In this document: positions 1 through 8,557 of the stretch, piece after piece
Layout of the letters: the number at the start of each line of letters is the position of its first letter
How positions within the stretch are numbered: the stretch's first letter is position 1
Assembly: GCF_012184385.1 (NCBI RefSeq)
Contig: NZ_VSRL01000059.1
Location: 1-40,386, forward strand
Direction: 5' to 3'
Length of the DNA: 40,386 nucleotides
Origin: Lentzea indica
Lineage (GTDB): Bacteria > Actinomycetota > Actinomycetes > Mycobacteriales > Pseudonocardiaceae
The notes under the pieces: model-generated
What the model saw: only the letters and a program-made list of their open reading frames with translations
Told to the model about the DNA's origin: nothing
Database searches by the model: none
Position numbers and translations under genes: made by a program

Positions 1-314
1 GCGGCCAGCGCGTCGGCGACCGAGCGGACCATCAGCGCGACCGTGTAGATCACCAGCGGCACGATGACGTTGATCTCGTCGAGGATCTTCACGCCGATCA
101 GCACCGGGGTGATCACGATCAGCGCGATGGACGGGATCGTGAAGAGGATGTTGGCCAGCGGGAAGAGGATCGCGCGCGCCGTCGCGGATCGGCTCGCGAA
201 CCACCCGAGCGGAATCGACAGCGCGAACCCGATCAGCACCGGCACGATCGAGAGCCGGAGGTGCACCTCGGTGACTTCCCAGAACCTCTCCCAGTTCTCG
301 AAAATCCAGGTCAC
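1..314 (-). CDS. Glycine betaine/choline-type ABC transporter permease (partial)
   Basis: This is the N-terminal ~104 residues of an inner-membrane permease; the rest lies beyond the window edge. The start is GTG at 314, and its GTGA overlaps the stop of the ATPase gene, so the two are translationally coupled. The translation opens VTWIFENWERFWEVTEVHLRL, then hydrophobic segments around residues 22-40 and 50-72 and the start of a third. This order is typical of OpuBB/OpuCB/ProW (BPD_transp_1) permeases, which begin with a short amphipathic helix before the first membrane span. With the adjacent CBS-bearing ATPase, it probably belongs to an osmoprotectant (glycine betaine, choline, carnitine or proline betaine) importer. 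Substrate is inferred from family and context. Further components, such as a second permease and a binding protein, are expected to the left. Confidence 0.85.
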   Translation of the reverse strand, partial: MTWIFENWERFWEVTEVHLRLSIVPVLIGFALSIPLGWFASRSATARAILFPLANILFTIPSIALIVITPVLIGVKILDEINVIVPLVIYTVALMVRSVADALA

Positions 315-1393
315 TTCGGGACCTCACCCGCCGCGCGGGCCTTCGCGAGCGCTTTGATCACGTCGTCTGCCTGCACGACGCCGACCACCGCGCCGGTCTC
401 GTCGACCGCCACGCCGAGAGCCGACGGCGAGCTGAGCGCCGCGTCGAGCGCGCCGCGCAACGTGGTGCCGTCGTACAGCGAGCCGCCGGAGATCAGGTCC
501 TTCTCGACCACCTCGACCTCACCGTCCACACCGGACAGCCAGCCCTTCGGCCGGTTCTCGTCGTCGACGACGAGCGTCCAGTCCGCGACGGCGATGCGCT
601 CACCGAGCTTCGCCGTGTTGATCGGGTGCACGGGCACGTCGGCGTGCAGGAACGTGAGCGTGCGGTAGCCGCGGTCCCTGCCGACGAACGACGCCACGAA
701 GTCGTTGGCGGGCGCGGCCAGCAGCTCCGTCGGCCGCGCGTACTGCGCGAGGTGCCCGCCGGTCTGGAACACCGCGACGCGCTCACCGAGTTTGAGGGCC
801 TCGTCGATGTCGTGTGTGACGAAGACGATCGTCTTGTCGAGTTCCGCTTGCAGGCGAAGGAGTTCGTTCTGCAGGTCCTCCCGGACGACCGGGTCCACCG
901 CGCTGAACGGCTCGTCCATCAGCAGCACCGGCGGGTCGGCCGCGAGCGCACGCGCGACGCCGACACGTTGCTGCTGACCGCCGGAAAGCTGCGCCGGATA
1001 GCGCTTGCCGAACGCCGGGTCGAGCCCGACGATCTCCAGCAGCTCCGCGGCACGGGTGCGTGCCTTTCGTCTGTCCCAACCGGACAGCAGCGGCACGGTC
1101 GCGACGTTGTCCAGCACGGTGCGGTGCGGGAAGAGACCCGCCTGCTGGATCACGTAGCCGATACCGCGCCGCAGGGTCGGCGGGTCGACGGTCAGGACGT
1201 CCTTGCCGTCCACCAGGATCGTGCCCGACGTGAGGTCGATCATGCGGTTCACCATGCGCAGCGACGTCGTCTTGCCGCAGCCGGAAGGGCCGACGAACAC
1301 CGTGATGGTGCCCGCCTCGACCGTGAGGTCGAGCTCGTCGACAGCGATGGTCCCGTCCTCGAACCGCTTGGTGACGGCCCGGAACTCGATCAC
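311..1393 (-). CDS. Osmoprotectant ABC transporter ATP-binding protein (OpuCA/ProV-like)
   Basis: A 360-residue ATPase subunit that powers import of quaternary-amine compatible solutes. Walker A GPSGCGKT sits at residues 35-42, the signature LSGGQQQR at 136-143 and Walker B LLMDE at 157-161, followed by the FVTHD switch-histidine region. Residues from about 250 to the end form a CBS-type module, which in OpuCA-like proteins senses ionic strength or nucleotides. The start is GTG at 1393 with GGAGGG eight bases upstream. It is first in the visible operon and overlaps the permease by 4 bp. The 131-bp gap to the divergent gene at 1525 should hold its promoter; osmotic control is known for the family but no operator is visible. 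Confidence 0.9.
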   Translation of the reverse strand: MIEFRAVTKRFEDGTIAVDELDLTVEAGTITVFVGPSGCGKTTSLRMVNRMIDLTSGTILVDGKDVLTVDPPTLRRGIGYVIQQAGLFPHRTVLDNVATVPLLSGWDRRKARTRAAELLEIVGLDPAFGKRYPAQLSGGQQQRVGVARALAADPPVLLMDEPFSAVDPVVREDLQNELLRLQAELDKTIVFVTHDIDEALKLGERVAVFQTGGHLAQYARPTELLAAPANDFVASFVGRDRGYRTLTFLHADVPVHPINTAKLGERIAVADWTLVVDDENRPKGWLSGVDGEVEVVEKDLISGGSLYDGTTLRGALDAALSSPSALGVAVDETGAVVGVVQADDVIKALAKARAAGEVPK

Positions 1394-1524
1394 CCGAAGA
1401 TCCCTCCGGTCGTGACGACCTCCCGGTTTGGGTCGCCCTGGATGCAGATCTGTGTGACCTTAACTCGTTCGGCGTACCCCGGCGCAACGTTCCAGGATGT
1501 GACGGGCCGTATGGTTTACCGCTT

Positions 1525-3075
1525 GTGACGATCGACCAGGTTCGCCAGTTGGTGTCGGAGCGCGGCGTGCACGCCCGCAAGCTCCGCGAGGTGTTGTCCC
1601 TGCTCAGCGAGGACTGGCACCCGCTGGCCGAGCTCGTACGCCTGCCCGCCGTGCCCCGCCGCACCGTCCAGGAGCTGCTCAAGGCGGCTGGTGACGACAT
1701 CGAATCTTCAGACGATCGTTACCGCATCGCGCCTGGTCGGGTGGCCTCCTACCGTGAGGCGTTCGACGTTTCGGGAGTTCGCGACCACACGGACGTGCTG
1801 CGCCAGATCCTCGTGGACATCGCCGACGTCCCACCGCCGTTGTCCTCGTTGGATCACGTGCAGGCGACCGCGGAAACCGCTCTCAACCGCGCCGTGTGGC
1901 TGAATTCCACCTACGACCTGGCAGGCAAGCGTTTGCTGTGTCTGGGCGATCACGACCTGACCTCGCTCGCCGTGGCGGCGGTCAATCCTCACGTGTCGAT
2001 CACGGTCGTGGACCTCGACGAGCGACTGCTGGAGTTCATCGACTCGCGGGCGGCCTCTCGCGGCTTCGACGTCCGGACGTTGCACTGCGACATGCGTTTC
2101 GGGCTGCCCGCCTCGGTTCTCGAGTCCTTCGACCTGGTCTTCAGCGACCCGCCCTACTCGCCGGAGGGCATGGGGCTGTTCGCCGGACGTGCCGTCGAGG
2201 CGCTCGCGGACATCTCCGCCGGACGTGTGCTGCTGGCATACGGGTTCTCCGACCGAACGCCCGCGCTGGGGTTGAAGGTGCAGCAGGAACTGCAGAAGCT
2301 CGGGCTGGTGTTCGAGGCGATCCTGCCCGCGTTCCACCGCTTCGACGGTGCCCAGGCCATCGGTTCCGCCGCCGATCTGTACGTCTGCCGGCCGACCGGT
2401 CGGCGCGCGGTGTCCGGCGGGACGCGGATCTACACGCACGGCGCGCAGTCCGTGGAGTCCTCCGGGCCTTCGAAGGAAGCGTTGTCCGCGTTGTCGGAAC
2501 TGGCGCCGCGGCCCGAGTCCTCACCGCCGCCCAAGCCGCGTTCCGCGGGGTGGGCGGAGCCGGTCGGCAAGGGTGCCGCTTCGCTGGCCGTCGACCTGTC
2601 CGCGGATCCGGGACCGTGGTTGCTGCGAACGCTTCTGGCTTCTTCACCGGCCCGGCTGGCCTGCCTGGTGCCGAACAACCACCCGGCCGTGTCGTCGGAG
2701 GCGGGACAGAAGGAACTTCAGGAACTGGTGGCGACGCGGTTCACGCTGAAATTCCTGCGCAACAACCCAGATGGCAAGACCACGATCGTTGTCGCCGATC
2801 AGGTGCTGACCGGAACCCTGTCACTGGGCGACCGCACTGTCCGCGAAGTGCTCATGAAGGCACACGGAAAGCTGCGCAACGTCTGGCGCGAAGCGTTGAT
2901 CACCGCGTCGCAGGGCGTGTTGACCAAGCGGCAGGCCGCGGAGATCGTCGACAACGCCTCCGTGGCGGCCGACGATCTCGAACTGCGGTTGATCGATCTG
3001 CCGAAGCACCGGATCGCGGCGCTGCTGCCGCAGATCTCAGCCAGCGCGCGGTATGTGGAGCGGCCCGAGGGCTAG
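1525..3075 (+). CDS. BpsA-like protein (branched-polyamine synthase fold, PF01861-type) with C-terminal extension
   Basis: This 516-residue protein has three parts. Residues 1-70 look like a winged-helix domain. Residues 110-285 are a Rossmann aminopropyl/methyltransferase-like core with GDHDL at 141-145 and SDPPYS at 207-212. After a Pro/Ser-rich linker (about 295-340) comes a C-terminal domain of about 175 residues that I cannot assign. The first two parts match the N4-bis(aminopropyl)spermidine synthase family of thermophiles, which carries a GDDDL-like motif and a DPP motif. Here the second motif is DPPY, also seen in N-methyltransferases, so either aminopropyl or methyl transfer is possible. 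The start is GTG at 1525 with no Shine-Dalgarno; TATGGT at 1510-1515 could be a -10 for a leaderless message. The 3' end overlaps the convergent GGDEF-EAL gene by 39 bp. Fold assignment is fairly secure, substrate unknown. Confidence 0.75.
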   Translation: MTIDQVRQLVSERGVHARKLREVLSLLSEDWHPLAELVRLPAVPRRTVQELLKAAGDDIESSDDRYRIAPGRVASYREAFDVSGVRDHTDVLRQILVDIADVPPPLSSLDHVQATAETALNRAVWLNSTYDLAGKRLLCLGDHDLTSLAVAAVNPHVSITVVDLDERLLEFIDSRAASRGFDVRTLHCDMRFGLPASVLESFDLVFSDPPYSPEGMGLFAGRAVEALADISAGRVLLAYGFSDRTPALGLKVQQELQKLGLVFEAILPAFHRFDGAQAIGSAADLYVCRPTGRRAVSGGTRIYTHGAQSVESSGPSKEALSALSELAPRPESSPPPKPRSAGWAEPVGKGAASLAVDLSADPGPWLLRTLLASSPARLACLVPNNHPAVSSEAGQKELQELVATRFTLKFLRNNPDGKTTIVVADQVLTGTLSLGDRTVREVLMKAHGKLRNVWREALITASQGVLTKRQAAEIVDNASVAADDLELRLIDLPKHRIAALLPQISASARYVERPEG

Positions 3076-6000
3076 GATCGCGCGGAACTCCTTGGGCGGC
3101 ACCGGACGCGAGAACAACCACCCCTGATACGCGTCCACGCCGACGCCGCGCAGAACGTGGAACTGAGTGGCGGTCTCAACGCCCTCAGCCACGCACTTGC
3201 GTCCCATGGCCCGAGCCATGTCCACCACCGCGCGTGCCACCGCGAAGTCCGAGGAGTCGTTGCCCACACCGGAAACGAACCGCCGGTCCACCTTGATGAT
3301 CTGCGCCGGCAGGTCCTTCAGCCTGGCCAGCGACGAGTACCCGGTCCCGAAGTCGTCCACGGCGAACTGCACACCGCGCTGCACCAGCTCGTCCATCGAC
3401 TGACGCACCCGCGAGGGCAGATCGACCAAGGCGGTCTCGACGAGCTCCAGAACCACCCGGTCCCACGGCACGCCGGACTCCATGATCGCGTTCGACACGA
3501 TGTCGACGAACTCCGGATCGCCCGGCACCAACCCGGCCAGGTTCACCGCCACCGACACCGGACGACCGTCCGGCGCGGGCCAGGTCGCGGCCTCCTTCAA
3601 CGCCGTCCGCAGCACCCAGCGGTCGAGCTCGCGCATCAGGTCGCCCTGCTCGGCCACCGGCAGGAACACGTCCGGCGGCAGCAGCCCTCGATCGGGATGC
3701 GGCCAGCGCACCAGGGCCTCGGCCGTCAGCACGGCACCGTCGACGCCGACAACAGGCTGGAAGTGCAGGGCAAGGCCGTCGTGCTGCAAGGCGTCCCGCA
3801 ACTGGCCTTCGAGGTGCACCTGACGGTCCGCGGAAGCGATCAACGCGGCCGAAGCCAGGGACACGCGCCCGGCGCCGTTGCGCTTCGCCTCGAACATCGC
3901 GGCATCGGCGAACCGCAGCAGGTCCGCGCCGTTGGCTCGCGAGCCGTTCGGCACGGCGGCGCCGATCGAGGCAGAGACCCGGACCAGCTGGCCGTGCACC
4001 GGAACGGCGGTCCTCAGAAGCGAAGCGACACGGGTGGCCAGCGCGTCCACGCCGCCCACTGAGTCGATGTCCTCGCAGATGATCACGTACTCGTCGCCGG
4101 ACAGACGGGCGGCCGTGCAGCCGTCGGGCAGGCCGCCTTCCAGCCGCCTCGCCAGTGCCACGAGGAGCTCGTCGCCCGCGTCGTGGCCGAGGGAGTCGTT
4201 GACGCGCTTGAAGTTGTCGATGTCGCAGAAGAAGACGGCGACCTTGGAACGGCCGGGACCTTCCAGCAGCTTGCCGAGGATCTCCTTCACCAGCGCGCGG
4301 TTCGGGAGGCCGGTCAGCTCGTCGTGGGTGGCCTGGTGACGCAGGGCCTCTGCGGCGCGGCGGCGTTCGGTGATGTCGAGGAACACGATCAGCCAGAAGC
4401 GGCGGCCGTCGTCCTGAACGGACAACGCGATGTGCAGCTCGCAGTAGACCTTCTCGCCGTCGGGACGGACGAGGATGCGCTGCGGGATCTTCTGCGTGCG
4501 TTCGGCGGCCCACTGCAGGCCCGGCGAGGTGTCCTCGGGGTGGGTGAGCTGCTCGGCGGTCATGCCGCGGAGCTGCTCCAGTTCCATGCCGAGGAGATCG
4601 CACAACGCGTCGTTGGCGTCAACCAGGCGCTCGCCCTCGTCGAACAGGCCGATGCCGACGGGAGTGACCGACACGAGGTCGGTGAAGCGCTGCGAGGAAC
4701 GCTTCATGCGGGCCTCGGCGGCGCGCTGCTCCGTGACGTCCTGCGCGGTGCCGACGGCGAGCTGCTTGCCGTGCGGGTCGTGGACGATCATGCCGTGGCA
4801 GCGGAAGATGCGCATTGAGCCGTCGGGGCGCACCATGCGATGTTCGAACTGCATGGCGACCTCGTCCACCACGAGCTGACGGCACAGGTCGTCGACCCAG
4901 CCGCGATCCTCGGGGTGCACCAGATCGAGGTACGCCTGGTAGCTGCCATCAACTTCCGCCGGCAGGCCGACGAGCTCACGCAGCATGTCGGACCACACGA
5001 CCTGGCCGGTCGCCGGGTTCCACTCCCACATGCCGAGGCGGGCGGCCTGCTGCGCGTCCGCCAGTCTTCGGCGGTCTTCGCGCATCTGGCGTTCCAGCGC
5101 GCGTGCCTCGGTGACGTCCTGAATGGTGCCGTGGTAGCGCTCGATGCGGCCGGACGGCGCGATCTCCGCGCGGGCCCGGCACATGTAGACGCGGTCGCCG
5201 ATCTCGCTGCGGACCTCGACTTCGACCGGAGCGTCGTCACGGGTGTGCAGCAGCCGGTGCCGCAGGTCCTTGACGGCCTCCCTGTCGTCGGGGTGCACGC
5301 CGCTGAGGAGGTCGTCGTCCGGGCTCATGCCCAGCTCGGCGTACATCTCCATCAGCACTTCGCTGCGGTGCACGGCGCGCGTGCCGGTCTCGTAGGCCCA
5401 GCTGCCGATGCGGGCGATGCGCTGCGCTTCCAGCAGGCGCGCCCGTTCCTGCGCGAGCTCGGAGGCCGCGCGCTTGGACTCGGTGATGTCGCGGATGTAG
5501 CCGGTGATCTTGTCCAGCTGGCCTTGATCGGTCAGCCTCGCCTCGGCGACGCCCCTGATCCACCGCAGCTGTCCGTCCGGGCGCACGATCCGGTACTCGA
5601 TGTCGATCGGGTCGCCGGTCATCTCACGGCCCTGCCAGTACGACTCGACCATGGCGTAGTCGTCGGGGTGCACGACGTCCAGAACGGCCTGCGCTCCCGG
5701 CACGACCGCGCCGCGTTCGACGCCGAGAAGTTCGTAGTGCGTGTCCGACCAGACGGTCAGGCCGGTCTCCGGGTCGTACTCCCACGAACCCAGCTCCGCG
5801 ACCCGCTGCACCTTGCGCAGGCGGCGCTGTTCGTCGCGCAACGCTTCCGCGGCGGCGGCGAGATCGGAGACGTCGATCAGCAGGACGGCCTGCAGGCCTG
5901 TTCCCGGAACGGCGTGGCGGGCCACGCGCACCGGCAGCTCGGTGCCGTCGGCGCGCAACAGGCGCAGATCGGACTGGTTGCCGAGGAGAAGTTCGCCGAG

Positions 6001-6279
6001 CGGGTGCCCGACGAGGTCGTCGGCTCCCTGGGCAGCGGCCAGCTCCACGGCGGCCGGGTTCGCCTGCATGACGACACCCTTGATGTCGACGAGCAACGAC
6101 GGCGCATCGGGCAGGGTCAGCCCGTCAAGCGTCACCGGAGGCTTCGTAGCCGTCCGTGCACGGCCGTTCACCACCGTCGCGCGTCCCACCCATTTGGGCA
6201 CCGGCCCACCCTCTCCCGTATCCGCCGCCCGCGGCAATTCGGGTGGGCACGACAACGGCACCCGAACGGCGGCAAACAC
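3037..6279 (-). CDS. Multi-PAS GGDEF-EAL cyclic-di-GMP signalling protein
   Basis: A 1080-residue soluble protein with no membrane segment. Five PAS domains lie at roughly residues 55-140, 155-270, 285-395, 405-520 and 530-640; several show the PAS_3 HPDD/HPED motif and end in DxTE. A GGDEF domain follows (about 650-815) with the signature changed to SGDEY at 727-731, so cyclase activity is uncertain. An EAL domain follows (about 825-1065) with intact AEALVRW, VNL, VELVET, DDFGTGYSS, IKVDRRF and AEGVET, predicting an active c-di-GMP phosphodiesterase. The start is GTG at 6279 with GAGGAG seven bases away inside a perfect hairpin. A second candidate is GTG at 6201, preceded by GGAGAGGG. In streptomycetes such proteins control development. 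Input signal unknown. Confidence 0.93.
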   Translation of the reverse strand: MFAAVRVPLSCPPELPRAADTGEGGPVPKWVGRATVVNGRARTATKPPVTLDGLTLPDAPSLLVDIKGVVMQANPAAVELAAAQGADDLVGHPLGELLLGNQSDLRLLRADGTELPVRVARHAVPGTGLQAVLLIDVSDLAAAAEALRDEQRRLRKVQRVAELGSWEYDPETGLTVWSDTHYELLGVERGAVVPGAQAVLDVVHPDDYAMVESYWQGREMTGDPIDIEYRIVRPDGQLRWIRGVAEARLTDQGQLDKITGYIRDITESKRAASELAQERARLLEAQRIARIGSWAYETGTRAVHRSEVLMEMYAELGMSPDDDLLSGVHPDDREAVKDLRHRLLHTRDDAPVEVEVRSEIGDRVYMCRARAEIAPSGRIERYHGTIQDVTEARALERQMREDRRRLADAQQAARLGMWEWNPATGQVVWSDMLRELVGLPAEVDGSYQAYLDLVHPEDRGWVDDLCRQLVVDEVAMQFEHRMVRPDGSMRIFRCHGMIVHDPHGKQLAVGTAQDVTEQRAAEARMKRSSQRFTDLVSVTPVGIGLFDEGERLVDANDALCDLLGMELEQLRGMTAEQLTHPEDTSPGLQWAAERTQKIPQRILVRPDGEKVYCELHIALSVQDDGRRFWLIVFLDITERRRAAEALRHQATHDELTGLPNRALVKEILGKLLEGPGRSKVAVFFCDIDNFKRVNDSLGHDAGDELLVALARRLEGGLPDGCTAARLSGDEYVIICEDIDSVGGVDALATRVASLLRTAVPVHGQLVRVSASIGAAVPNGSRANGADLLRFADAAMFEAKRNGAGRVSLASAALIASADRQVHLEGQLRDALQHDGLALHFQPVVGVDGAVLTAEALVRWPHPDRGLLPPDVFLPVAEQGDLMRELDRWVLRTALKEAATWPAPDGRPVSVAVNLAGLVPGDPEFVDIVSNAIMESGVPWDRVVLELVETALVDLPSRVRQSMDELVQRGVQFAVDDFGTGYSSLARLKDLPAQIIKVDRRFVSGVGNDSSDFAVARAVVDMARAMGRKCVAEGVETATQFHVLRGVGVDAYQGWLFSRPVPPKEFRAILALGPLHIPRAG

Positions 6280-6282
6280 GAA

Positions 6283-6314
6283 CCCTCTCCTCGGGTGAAC
6301 ACCCGAGGAGAGGG
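6283..6314 (-). promoter_or_regulatory. Perfect 15-bp hairpin sequestering the ribosome-binding site of the GGDEF-EAL gene
   Basis: The arms 6283-6297 and 6300-6314 are perfect reverse complements separated by two bases. On the minus strand the 3' arm contains GAGGAGAGGG, and the GTG start at 6279 follows three bases after the arm. The folded RNA would therefore bury the Shine-Dalgarno. A terminator for the upstream malic enzyme gene is the alternative: the bases after the stem (TTCGTGTTT) are only weakly T-rich and overlap the start codon. If translation really starts at 6201, the hairpin is simply in the leader or acts as a terminator. Confidence 0.6.
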
Positions 6315-6425
6315 ACGGTAGCGCTTCGGAGCGTCATCGCCCAGCCCTGCACGGGTTAACGAAAAGCCACGTTCGTGGTTTCGGTCCCCGTGAACTTGCA
6401 AAAGGGTGGCGAATGAACAGCGGGA

Positions 6426-7622
6426 TCAGGCGACGCCGTCGGCCTTCGCGGCAACCGCCACAGCTGCGGCGACCTCGGGTCCGACGCGCGGGTCCAGTGC
6501 GGACGGAACAATTCGATCTGGACCCAAATCATCTTTGGCAACGGCGAGAATGGCGTCCGCGGCCGCGAGTTTCATGCCCTCTGTGATCCGCCGCGCACCC
6601 GCGTCGAGCGCCCCGCGGAAAATGCCGGGGAACGCGAGCACGTTGTTGATCTGGTTCGGGAAGTCACTGCGGCCGGTCGCCACGATCGCGGCGTGCCTGG
6701 CGGCGACCTCCGGATGCACCTCGGGGTCCGGGTTGGACAGTGCGAACACGATCGAGTCGTCCGCCATGCTCGCGATCAGTTCCTCGGACACCTTCGACGA
6801 CGACACGCCGATGAAGACGTCCGCGCCGCGCAGGGCCACGTCGATGCCGCCGTCGAGGTTGCTGGAGTTGGTGACCGCCGCGATCTCTTCCTTGACCGGG
6901 TTGAGGCCGGCGCGACCGGTGCGGACGATGCCGCGCGAGTCGAGCAGCGTGATGTCGCCCGCGCCGGCGGCGATCAGGATCTTGGCGATCGCGATGCCCG
7001 CGGCGCCCGCACCGGAGATGACCACCCGCTGGTCACCGATGTTCTTGCCGAGCACCGTGTTCGCACCGTTGAGCGCGGCGAGCGACACGACGGCCGTGCC
7101 GTGCTGGTCGTCGTGCATGACCGGGCAGTCGAGCGCCTCGATCAGCTTCTGCTCGAGCTCGAAGCAGCGCGGCGCCGAGACGTCCTCGAGGTTGACGGCG
7201 CCGAACGACGGGCGCAGCCTGACCAGCGTCTCGACGATCTCGTCCACGTCCGTCGTGTTGAGCACGAGCGGGATGGAGTCGAGGCCGCCGAACGTCTTGA
7301 ACAGCGCGGACTTGCCCTCCATGACGGGCAGCGACGCGCTGGGGCCGATGTCGCCGAGACCGAGCACGGCGGTGCCGTCGCTGACGACGACGACCAGGCG
7401 GTGCGCCCACGTGTACTTCGCGGCGAGGGCGGCGTCCTCCGCGATGGCCTTGCTCACTCGTGCGACACCGGGGGTGTACGCGATGGACAGCGCTTTCGGG
7501 TCAGCGAGCGAGGCGGTCGCGCCGACCTCGAGCTTCCCGCCCAGGTGCGCGTTGAAGATCTCCTCGTCCGTCAGCTTCGTCGGATCGGAGTTCTCGGTAC
7601 GGGCTTCGTTCACTGCTGTCAC
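6426..7622 (-). CDS. Malic enzyme (malate dehydrogenase, oxaloacetate-decarboxylating)
   Basis: Oxidatively decarboxylates L-malate to pyruvate, reducing NAD(P)+, and links the TCA cycle to pyruvate in the cytosol. The 398 residues match the short bacterial form. YTPGVA lies near the N-terminus, MHDDQHGTA marks the metal/substrate region, SGAGAAGIA is the dinucleotide-binding loop and LSNPDPEVHP follows it. The start is GTG at 7622, preceded by GGAGGG at good distance; a longer reading to 7832 adds an Arg-rich stretch with no family counterpart and is not supported. Cofactor preference (NAD versus NADP) cannot be told by eye. The gene stands alone, followed by 146 bp and the GGDEF-EAL gene in the same direction. 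Confidence 0.93.
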   Translation of the reverse strand: MTAVNEARTENSDPTKLTDEEIFNAHLGGKLEVGATASLADPKALSIAYTPGVARVSKAIAEDAALAAKYTWAHRLVVVVSDGTAVLGLGDIGPSASLPVMEGKSALFKTFGGLDSIPLVLNTTDVDEIVETLVRLRPSFGAVNLEDVSAPRCFELEQKLIEALDCPVMHDDQHGTAVVSLAALNGANTVLGKNIGDQRVVISGAGAAGIAIAKILIAAGAGDITLLDSRGIVRTGRAGLNPVKEEIAAVTNSSNLDGGIDVALRGADVFIGVSSSKVSEELIASMADDSIVFALSNPDPEVHPEVAARHAAIVATGRSDFPNQINNVLAFPGIFRGALDAGARRITEGMKLAAADAILAVAKDDLGPDRIVPSALDPRVGPEVAAAVAVAAKADGVA

Positions 7623-7957
7623 GGCGTCCCTCCTGCGGTGCGGGCGGCGTAGTAGCCCCGGACGTGGGCTCATCACCAAACGGCGCACCGGCCCAGCGTT
7701 GTCACGCCAGGTACACGGGGCCTTGAAAGTCGGTCGACATCTCCCACGAGTTTTGCGTCGGAGAGCCGCCCGAGTGCTGCGGGTGACGGAAGTGTGGCAG
7801 GGTCGCGCTCCGCTGTCTGCGGCGGGGATCACACTTTTTCCGCAGGTCAGAGGGCATGTAGCAAGACGTCCGTCCGGTTTTCTGCACCGACCGGTCGGTT
7901 TATGCAGGCAGGAAGCACCCGATCGGTCAAGAAACTTTGACGCCTTAGAGTGACGGC
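7623..7957. other. Divergent intergenic region (malic enzyme / epimerase) with a palindromic operator candidate
   Basis: These 335 bp separate two divergent genes and must hold both promoters. The clearest element is the perfect 14-bp palindrome ACCGACCGGTCGGT at 7886-7899, the size and symmetry of a TetR-family operator. TAGAGT, about nine bases before the epimerase ATG, may be a -10 element giving a very short or absent leader. No coding sequence or RNA gene is visible. No regulator gene is adjacent, so the binding protein is unknown. Confidence 0.45.
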
Positions 7958-8557
7958 ATGCAGGCGAGTTCGCTGAAAATTGACGGCGCGTTCGAGTTCA
8001 CCCCTCGGACATTCCCCGACGACCGCGGCGTGTTCGTCTCGCCGTACCAGGAGGCCGCCTTCGTCGAGGCGGTCGGACACCCCCTCCGGGTCGCCCAGAC
8101 CAACCACAGCGTCTCCCGAGCGGGGACCATCCGCGGCATCCACTACGCCGACGTCCCGCCGTCCCAGGCCAAGTACGTCTTCTGCCCGCGCGGCTCGTTC
8201 ATCGACATGATCGTCGACATCCGGGTCGGCTCCCCCACGTTCGGCCAGTGGGACGCGGTGCTCGTCGACTCGACGAAGTGCAACGCGGTCTACCTGTCCG
8301 AGGGACTCGGCCACGCGATGATCGCGCTGGAAGACGACACGACCATGAACTACCTCTGCTCCACGGTCTACAACCCGACCGGCGAACACGGCCTGACCCC
8401 GCTCGACCCCGCGTTGGACCTGCCCTGGCCGCGCGAGCTGGCGTTCCTGCTGTCGGAGAAGGACACGTCGGCGCCCACGCTGGCCGAGGCGTACGAAGCC
8501 GGTGTGCTGCCGCGCTACGAGGACTGCGTGGCCCTGTACGCGTCCCTCAAAGCCTGA
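7958..8557 (+). CDS. dTDP-4-dehydro-6-deoxy-sugar 3,5-epimerase family protein (RmlC-like)
   Basis: A 199-residue cupin enzyme of the RmlC family, which epimerises C3/C5 of dTDP-4-keto-6-deoxyglucose on the way to L-rhamnose or antibiotic deoxysugars. Visible family residues are the catalytic His in RGIHY (His62), Lys72 in QAKYVF, the EGLGHAMIALED block and the active-site Tyr in NYLCS (Tyr132). The length is slightly above the usual 180-190. No rmlA, rmlB, rmlD or glycosyltransferase gene is nearby, so the pathway cannot be assigned from context. Its 3' end overlaps convergent sodX by 11 bp. The start ATG has only a weak AGAGTG upstream. Confidence 0.88.
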   Translation: MQASSLKIDGAFEFTPRTFPDDRGVFVSPYQEAAFVEAVGHPLRVAQTNHSVSRAGTIRGIHYADVPPSQAKYVFCPRGSFIDMIVDIRVGSPTFGQWDAVLVDSTKCNAVYLSEGLGHAMIALEDDTTMNYLCSTVYNPTGEHGLTPLDPALDLPWPRELAFLLSEKDTSAPTLAEAYEAGVLPRYEDCVALYASLKA

